Source: Labia minor (lineage: Eukaryota; Arthropoda; Insecta; Dermaptera; Spongiphoridae). From it: 64,000 nucleotides of DNA. Under the pieces are notes generated by a model. It did not search any database. It worked only from the letters and a program-made list of their open reading frames with translations, and was not told where the DNA came from. The stretch covers positions 31,637,398-31,701,397 of the forward strand of contig OY720347.1 of assembly GCA_963082975.1 (NCBI GenBank). The letters run 5' to 3'. A program made the translations under genes and the position numbers. Numbering within the stretch: the stretch's first letter is position 1; each line of letters begins with the position of its first letter. Shown in pieces: positions 56,260 through 64,000 of the stretch.

Positions 56260-57285
56260 TTTTATAAATTTTAATGTAATATAAAAAAATTAATATTTTT
56301 ATTAATTTTAAGAGATTTAATTTAGTTTGAAAAAAATAATGCTGTATAAAATTTAATTTAATTTTTATAATTTTATATAATTCATAATTAAAAAAATAAT
56401 TTAATTATGCAGATTGTTATAAAAATGAAGAAAGAATATTATTTGAAATAATATTTATAATTTTAAAAAGGTCTAGAAGTTTTTGGAAATGATAGATAGA
56501 GAGATTTTTAAAAGATGTACAAAAGAAAGTAATATATATATATATATAAATTAATTATAATTTTAATCACAATTATGTATGTACCTGTAAAAATCTAATT
56601 TTATATCTATCAGATAAGATGTCAAAACGGTATTATATACTAGATCTTGTAACCTTGAAAAGAAACATAATTAGATTAAATGTTTAAATAATAGTTAAAG
56701 TGGCAGAAATGGTTTCTTGAAACTGTAAAATGATCAGAAATACTACAAGCTATTAACCTTTTCATCATGATTGAAATATTTTTCTCGCGCGTACATAAAT
56801 AATTGCATTTAGCTTCCGGAAAGTCAAAATATTCAAATATATATATATAAAATTTGCATAATTTTATAGTTATTATTTTAATTCTATCACAGAAGAAAAA
56901 TGGTGAACAAGAAGATGAAGGTGCAAATCTGCAAGAGTTTACAAAAATTTAAAAATATAATATTTAATGTAATAAAATAAATATAAATCATTGTCTAAAC
57001 TGGCTAATGTAATCATAGATCTCTAAAACCAATAAATCAAACAATTTTTTATTATTATTATATTCTAATAATATAAATTTAGAAAGAAATTTAAATTTGA
57101 ATTTTATTCAATTATTTTGTTCGTTCAAATGAATTTGAATGATTGTATGTATTTTGATATTAATTTTAAGAATTTTGAGTAATAAATAAAAAGGAAGAAA
57201 AATTTAAATCCATGCTTAGTGTAAATAGATTGACTTAAAAATAACCAAACCATCCAGTCAAATAAACATTCGGATAAAAAATCGA
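56260..57285. other. A/T-rich intergenic DNA
   Basis: A/T-rich filler with TA runs near 56532-56547. A small mixed patch at 56780-56825 is unexplained. Confidence 0.75.
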
Positions 57286-57650
57286 AGAGACCATTTTTTA
57301 TTTTAACGAGCATCATCAGTTTTCTATTCCGGGACATTTTTCCGCTTTAATGACAAACAAAATGTCAACACATCTTAATTTTCTGGTTTTTATTTGTTGA
57401 ATTGGCTGTTTTGAGTGAACCGAGACGAGTCTGGTTACAGACGACTTGGGTTGAGGGTGTATGAGGAATAGGAATGGGGGCCCAGGGGGCTGTTCCCCCA
57501 TTTCCAAGGGATCTACCCCCCAGTGGGACTCCGAGCCACCTCTACGTTTTGCTTGTTTTGTTATCAAGACAACTTGACGGGTTGCCTCAAATCCATCCGC
57601 CCACAACAACCAACAACTACAATCCATGATCTACAAAAGATTTTTTTATA
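57286..57650. promoter_or_regulatory. candidate non-coding regulatory island
   Basis: Mixed composition with G- and C-rich core at 57475-57540 (GGGGGCCCAGGGGGCTG and CCCCCCAGTGGGAC). The 103-codon minus-strand frame (57316-57627), one of the longest in the window, has no domain I recognise; its Pro/Gly/Arg content follows base composition. Possibly a small unrecognised exon, more likely regulatory. Confidence 0.33.
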
Positions 57651-59165
57651 CACAATGAAATAAAATTTTCACAATGAACAATGAAAATTAAATCTTGTTT
57701 TTTTTTTCTCTCAATATGCAAATAATAAATGTTAATTATTTTCAAAATAAAAAATTATTTAAAAACAATGTATTTATTTATTTATTTTCAATCTTTATCA
57801 TTTATTTTATATTATTGGTGTGTTTCCTTTTTATAAATATTTTTTTGTTATAAATAACAATTTTATATAATTAAAAAGTTTCATGCATATTATAGGGATT
57901 TAATGTTTTTTTAGGACTTGAAGAGTATTGCAGCTGTCCAAATTCATCCCCTTCCTAAACAGATTCAATGAGGTCCATAAACGGCCCAAAATATATAAAA
58001 AAAATACATTTATTATTAAATTATTATAAATAATAAAAAAAGAAGAATATATGTATTTTTAATTAAAGCTTTATCATCTAAATTTAATTAATTTTCATTA
58101 AAAAAATAAAAAATTTAAATTAGCTCATTTTTTAATTAATCTACCCAATTTTTTACAATGAAAAATAATGAAATAAATAATAAATAAATTGAAAAAAATA
58201 TTGTAAATAAATCAAACATTTTATTTATTTCAATAATAAACTCTTACTATGATATGAAATTATTATTATATTTTTATAACAGTTTATAAGTTAATTATAC
58301 TTACATGCATATTAATTTTAATTTACATTTCAATTGAATCAAAATTTTTTTTCAATCTATATCATGTTTCTACAATTATTTGAAAGTTCTGTATAATCAA
58401 CTAAAATATAAAATTTTGATTTGGCAGTAAAATCGACAAGGATGACATGTGACATATTTTCAAAAAAAAAGAAAGATCTTACTCTTTAAAGGTGGATCAT
58501 CGGAAAAATTATATCATGTATTAATTAATAAATAATTAAATGCTGATTGTCTTAACAAGGAAAATACAACAGGTGTACCCGGAGTAGCATCACCCACATG
58601 ACATTGTCTTTACACTGATTGGCTTATTCACAACTTGTGTAGTGTGAGCTCGAGAATATAAAATATTTGATCTTAATTGTAAGACTAGAATTCAAAGGGT
58701 TGAATCTTGGACAAAGAAATTTGGTTAAATTCAAAAATTAATTTTTTTAAAAATATTCTGATTCGAAATACAATTAATTTGATCATCAAATTTAAATAAA
58801 TTTTAAAAATGGGTGAAAAAGGGAAGGAAAGAAAAAAATAATATAAAATATTTATCATAATCATAGATATTTTATATTGTTTTTTTCAATGATTATTATT
58901 GAATATAGGCAGTCGTCTTAAAGATTATTTAATTTTTAAAATATATAAGTGTCATTATTTATCATTTTTTTAACTGACTGTATAAATCAAATTTTACTAT
59001 TTAAATATCAGTAAATTAAAATATCAGTAAAAACAAACCCTATTTTTATATCAAAAAATTGAAATTTATCACATAATAAGTTTTAATATTTCACTAAAAT
59101 ATAGTGTGTTAATAAAAATTATTTCTATTTTCATTTTAACACATAATCATAAATTTAACGATTAT
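57651..59165. other. A/T-rich DNA with a small mixed patch
   Basis: A/T-rich filler. Positions 58565-58650 are more mixed (GTGTACCCGGAGTAGCATC and following) with no recognised feature. Confidence 0.72.
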
Positions 59166-59525
59166 AATTGCCTTAGAAAATGATTGAAAACAAATGCCCT
59201 CTCGCTGCATCTGAATTCTTTTTTTTTTCTTTCTTCTTCTACTGATAAACGCTTAAAATGAAATGAATGAGGAGTGAAACTAATTGAAGAAGACGGTTTG
59301 ATTAACTCTTTACTCCTTTCATTGGGATGACTTTTTTTTTGAACAGATATTTTAACATCGCCGGAAATAAAATACGACATGAGCTCGTCTGGTCGTATTA
59401 TTTCTCCCTTGATACTAAAAACCTCAAAGAAGGCCGACATCTCTCTTTATTCAATCATCATTTTAGTAAACTGTCCGATTCACAAACCATCGTCTATCTA
59501 TCTAAAGAATAGAATTTATTTTAGA
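59166..59525. promoter_or_regulatory. candidate non-coding regulatory island
   Basis: Moderately mixed sequence with overlapping frames on both strands (92 codons minus, 61 codons plus). Neither resembles a known protein. Regulatory role inferred weakly. Confidence 0.25.
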
Positions 59526-60112
59526 TCATCAGTGAATAATTTTTGCCAGTAACTATTATCTTTTCTATTCTTCATTCCTATTATTTATTTTTTCTTTAAT
59601 TTCAAAAATTATTAAATACTAATAGTAAAACGAGCACTCTATTTAATATTAATATTAATATTCTTTTTCATAACATGATAATTATATCAATTTGTTTTTC
59701 TCAACAAAAGAATAATACAAAACAATATTATTTCTATTATCAAACTTTTTATGAATTAAAATATCAGTACTTAAGTGGTACCGTCGTTTATTTAACCCTT
59801 TGGAATGAAGTCTTAGAGTAGATTTAGAGATATTATATTTCCCATAAGCCTTATTAAATCCAATTTCATAATCTGATAATTTTATTAAAGCCATCTTCTT
59901 GTTTCTAAATATTATAAAATAGTGTTAGCATGTTTTAGTTTTATTATCTAAATTTAAAATAAATCAGTAAAACAAGTGTTAATGAACATTTATTTATTAG
60001 ATGTTATAATTATAAGTTATATATTAGCGAATTGTACGATTATCGAATTTCATGTCGGTACAATTTCACTTCATGAATGAACATAACCAAAAACTGAATA
60101 AAACTAACACGA
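59526..60112. other. A/T-rich intergenic DNA
   Basis: A/T-rich filler, including a 70-codon minus-strand frame of no recognised family. Confidence 0.72.
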
Positions 60113-60402
60113 TATATATATATATAATATAAAAGGCAATGACTGTGTGTGTGTGTGTCTGTCAAATACTCAAAAACTACCCGTCCGATTACGGTGAAAC
60201 TTTCAGGGATTGTTGTGGGCATCCCAGGGAAGGTTTTAGTGTAGTTAAATCCAAAATTAATTTACCCAAAATTAATTTAATTAGTAATATTTTGGTAAAA
60301 GTCTGTAGTGTCACAAAACTATCGACAGATGGCGCTACATAAAAACTTAAACATTCAAATATTTTTAATTTAAAAGTATATATGTGACGTCACAGTTACC
60401 GC

Positions 60403-60440
<38 letters not shown>

Positions 60441-60896
60441 TCTATTCTTAAAATAAAATTAAAAATATTTATATTATATTCATATATATGTAAAATAATA
60501 ATTATATTATTTTAATATTCCTATAAGTTGGTATCACAATTTATTATTATTATGAATTATTTATTATTTATAAGTAATAAATATTATTAATTGGTATTAA
60601 TAAATAAATAATATTAATTATATTAACTTAATATTTCTAACTTTGTATTACAATAATGAGACGGAATTGTTGTGTGTTAAGGTTAGGTACTAGGAAAATT
60701 TGTTGTTGATTAAATTAAAATATATTTTCCAAGAAAACAAATATATGTCTTATCTACTTATACTGATTGAAACAAAATGGAAGAAAACCTTTTACATACA
60801 GACTTTCAACCAAATACTATGTATCACTCGGGTGTACAGGGGGCGGAGCCCCCGTCTAGGTGTGAAGAGCGCCTGGAAGGCGCTCGGAGCAGCTAG
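60113..60896 (+). mobile_element. non-autonomous Helitron D2
   Basis: The 3' end matches D1: perfect hairpins GGGGGC-GGA-GCCCCC (60839-60853) and GAGCGCC-TGGAA-GGCGCTC (60867-60885), then CTAG (60893-60896) before T. The 5' region has the layout common in insect Helitrons: a TA run, AAAAGGCAATGACTGTGTG, a short GT repeat and CAAATACTCAAAAACTACCC. The exact first base is lost in the TA repeat, so the start is approximate. TGACGTCA occurs at 60384-60391. A (TA)n tract fills 60403-60438. At about 780 bp with no Rep/helicase, it depends on proteins from elsewhere. Confidence 0.7.
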
Positions 60897-60928
<32 letters not shown>

Positions 60929-61605
60929 AAATTGTTATTCTTTGATACACTATTGATAACATAAACTCTTCTATAATATATTTGAATGTTGAAAAAAAAT
61001 ATTTGTAGAAATTATAATTGATATTAGTCCACACATATTATAATACATATTAAATTAAATAAAAATAATATAAATTATTAAATAAATATAATGAAGTTTA
61101 TTGTATGTTTTAGTATATATTTATTTTATTATTCTTTTTAACATACTCTAAATCTAAAAGAATAATGAAAATATTTTTCTATTGTAATTCAAAAAGGAAG
61201 AATTCTCCCTGTTATTAAATATGTTAGGAATGTCTTCAAAAAATGACAAGACTCTATTGTCCTTCCACCAAGAATATGAAATACATACTTGGACTTTTAT
61301 TTAATGATACTCAGATGCTCTGATTAATTTTATTTATTTATTTTTTAACTTTCTGTTTCTTTCATCTCTCTCTCTCTATATATACTAGATATAGTGTATG
61401 CTAACAACACTTTTTTAAGAATCATTTATATTACCAACATCGGTCAAAAAAAATCTTATCTTCTCTTTTAATAGACGTTTTGTTTTATGATCTATAAATC
61501 ATGCACCATCCAGATTGATAACCAACAAAAATAATATATAAATAAATTAAAATAAAACTAATTAATAATATTTGTTGATTTGATATCGGCTATCATAAAC
61601 AAACT
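60897..61605. other. A/T-rich DNA with TA microsatellite
   Basis: The Helitron inserted next to a (TA)n run (60897-60926). The rest is A/T-rich filler with a TC run at 61366-61376. Confidence 0.78.
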
Positions 61606-62110
61606 TGAAACAAATTAGTCATTTTTGAATTTTATCGTGGCCGCAATCTGACATAAGACATAATGTTGGAAACAGAAAACAACATGTTTTCATTGTTTTT
61701 TTTTTTTTTACAAAGATGGTTTTTGATTTAAGTTGCATTTGACCTCCTGGGTGGTTCTCAGGCTGACGGGGATGAACTCCTACCTCTCTTCCCTCCACCA
61801 AACAAGCGGTCTTTGTTCCTCTTTAAAGATTATATATTAACCTTTGCTCTATCGCAATAGGAAGGTAGTCGATATCGATGGCAGATCATCTTATCCAAGT
61901 GAATGCCTTTTGTTCTATAATTTTCGATTTTCTAGAATACTCGCCCATAAATATCTACTTTGTCAGAATTCATCACGATGCATATAAATAATTCGTTAAA
62001 TCGAGTTGTCAAAGTCTTTTTATATAGAATTTATTATTATTGTTCCCTCGCTGTCCTATCAAAAAATGATAACTAAAAGCATTGCCGTGGAAGAAAATTT
62101 GAAGAGAAGG
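61606..62110. promoter_or_regulatory. candidate regulatory island with Gli/Ci-like and Sox-like motifs
   Basis: Mixed composition, best at 61740-61930. It contains CTGGGTGGTT (61747-61756, one base from the Gli/Ci site TGGGTGGTC), CTTTGTT (61812-61818, Sox-type core) and GTCGATATCGATGG (about 61869-61882). A 60-codon minus-strand frame has no family match. Regulatory role inferred. Confidence 0.38.
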
Positions 62111-64000
62111 AAAGATCACTTATTCTGTCGAAGGGATTTTATTTTTCATATTTTTTTTTTAAATTCAAATACTAAATAAAGAATTTATTCATATTATAAT
62201 TTATTAATGTAAAAAAATACAATAAAATATAATGAAATATTATTAGAAATTAAAATCATATTTCATATTTCTAATTAAATTATAATTGCAATTTTAGAAT
62301 TAAATAATAATTGTAAATATTGTTGTATTCTAATATTTTTTTCTGATTTTAAAAAAATAAACAAATTTAAATAATAAAAATTATTTATTTATTTACTTTT
62401 AATATCTTGGAAGACCAGCGGTTAGCAAACAATTTAATGAGGGACAAGTAGGAGTTAGAAAAGAATAGGAATTGGATGGAGGTAGAACCAGATTTAACTT
62501 TTTTGGAGGAATTTGGTTTCTGCCGCTAGAAGTTTAGAATTCCGTGAGACTACAAAGATAGATGGAATTTTAATATTTAGTTGATTTAAAAAAAAAAAAA
62601 AATTGTATCCTATTTTGTAGAAGACATGTCAAAATATCTGGTTAATTTTTAAGAAAATTTTATATATATTTATTAAGTTTATTGTAGTTGAATTAGGTTA
62701 AGATATTTATATTTCAATATTTTTTTTTTTGATTTAGTAAATAAAATAAAGGGAAAATACAAAATTAAATTAAATTGAACTCCAGTAATGAAAAAGTAGT
62801 TAGGAAAGATAAAATTAAAATTTAAATAAATAATTTCTGTTGCTAATCATTTTGAATAATTATTACTCATTTATATTTTGAGGTTATTGGAAGAATTTAT
62901 ATAAAAATAACATGCAATGCAATAGATTTTTTTTTAAATTTGTTGTTCTTATTATAATTAAAAAATATGACATCTAAAACACATCATGTATATACCCACA
63001 ATATTTTTGCTGTTGAACAAATTACCTAATATAGTAGGTACCAATAAAAATTTTAAATTTAAACTATTTTTCGTATTTTTTGAACAATTAAAATAGATCC
63101 CAATCCAATAAAAAATTGATCATAGGGCATTGAATACCATTTGATTTGAAATACCTGTTATTTAGGTTCAAATCTTACTTATCCAATCTCTTGAATCCAC
63201 CTAAACATACTTATGAACATTTTATATAAAAATAAATATATTTAAATAAGTAGATTTTACATTAAAAAAAATTATTTTAATTTATAAAATGTGTTCTTTT
63301 TGTATTTGGGAAGATCATCAATAGCGAAATATCTATATTCTCATAGTTATATAGAAAGTTAGTATTATATATTGAGAAATATGGCATTGGTATTATGGAT
63401 TTCTCCAAAAATATCCAATATAAACAAATTTTGCACAAAAAACAAAAATATTATTAATTTATCAAATAATATTTTATGTATTATTGTTTATAACATTTTA
63501 AAACAAATCTGGTATTCGAAATTTTATTATTACATATATATATGTATATATAAAGAGAGAGAGAGAGATGGTATATCTAAATGAAAGTTAAAATTTTTTT
63601 TTATTCAGATCAAATTTTGGTAAAGAAAAAACAAAAAAAAAACAAAAAAATAATAATAATAATAATTACATATAACAGATTTTCCAAACTTAAAAAAATG
63701 ATTTTGCAATTTTTATAAATCTCATTTCCAAAATTACCCTTAATTAATAATAAATAATAAATTTGTAAAATCTTTTATTACACCTCTGTACTAAATAATT
63801 TGTTCTAATAACCATAACAATATATTTTCAGGTATTTTATATTAAATTTACATATTAGTATAGTGTAGATAACCTTTTTCAAAAGGAAGAATGATATCCT
63901 ATTATCATCGCATGACGGAATTGTATGTTGTTTAAATAATGAAGTGATAAATAAAAATAATATATATTTTAAAGTGAAATGTTTTACAATGGAGTTCTAT
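62111..64000. other. A/T-rich intergenic DNA to window end
   Basis: A/T-rich filler. A mixed patch at 62405-62560 is unexplained. GGTTCAAATCT (63165-63175) with TAGGGCATTG about 42 bases upstream is a weak tRNA-like A/B-box pair. A (GA)n run lies at 63554-63569. No gene. Confidence 0.65.

Noticed and set aside
57316..57627. 103-codon minus-strand frame, the longest open frame in the window
   Set aside because: No domain or family resemblance; composition follows the GC-rich island; no splice or promoter evidence.

Overview
The window is very A/T-rich (long A/T runs, many TA and GT microsatellites). I read it as nuclear DNA of an arthropod, probably an insect. The reason is its mix of mobile-element remnants: non-autonomous Helentron/DINE-1-like elements, a canonical Helitron 3' end, hAT MITEs with 8-bp target duplications, mariner fossils, and pieces of Jockey- and RTE-like non-LTR retrotransposons. 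I cannot name the species. No intact protein-coding gene, rRNA or functional tRNA is supported. All open frames are short (about 60-100 codons), lack recognisable domains except in transposon fossils, and mostly fall in repeats or low-complexity sequence.

The window has three layers. (1) A/T-rich filler with microsatellites. (2) About twenty islands of 200-900 bp that are visibly less A/T-rich, non-repetitive and non-coding, spaced every few kb. The main ones are 2455-3075, 5626-6075, 7871-8845, 11011-11525, 15736-16150, 17741-18080, 22441-22815, 24641-25520, 30516-31340, 33416-33695, 36226-36465, 46846-47240, 47601-48205, 52436-52990, 54636-55135, 57286-57650, 59166-59525 and 61606-62110. 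Their composition, spacing and binding-site-like motifs suggest a gene desert with cis-regulatory elements near a developmental gene outside the window. This is inference. (3) Dispersed mobile elements, which explain nearly all repeated sequence.

The most interesting finding is a set of three repeat families built to one plan. Family A has six copies: 3228-3802, 6831-7486, 16751-17326, 23211-23794, 27141-27746 and 50544-50816. Family B has five copies: 20081-20604, 28593-29282, 29542-29790, 44979-46160 and 55612-56259. Family C has one copy, at 19626-20800, carrying a nested family B copy. Each has a 10-13 bp subterminal inverted repeat, an internal simple-repeat block, and a short perfect hairpin just inside one terminus. 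This is the architecture of Helentron-associated non-autonomous elements. Their termini differ, but the bodies share a colinear cassette: a microsatellite, then a block containing AAATTTGGTA, then ACCGGAAG. Full-length copies also keep palindromes that look like binding sites: CACGTG in family A, two TGACGTCA in B, and the ETS-like ACCGGAAGTG in B and C.

Other elements are four hAT MITEs with perfect or near-perfect 8-bp target duplications (16419-16737, 18194-18442, 21795-22157, 40620-40803), two mariner-type fossils (34683-35259; 38460-38940, the latter with a 32-bp perfect inverted repeat of transposase sequence), and a Helitron 3' terminus shared by 41189-41375 and 60707-60896. A Helitron/RTE/hAT nest lies at 39982-41375. 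Retrotransposon fragments lie at 1212-1253, 18941-19185, 26931-27047, 40429-41095, 42665-43270 and 43950-44375. A tRNA-derived SINE-like element is at 34186-34345.
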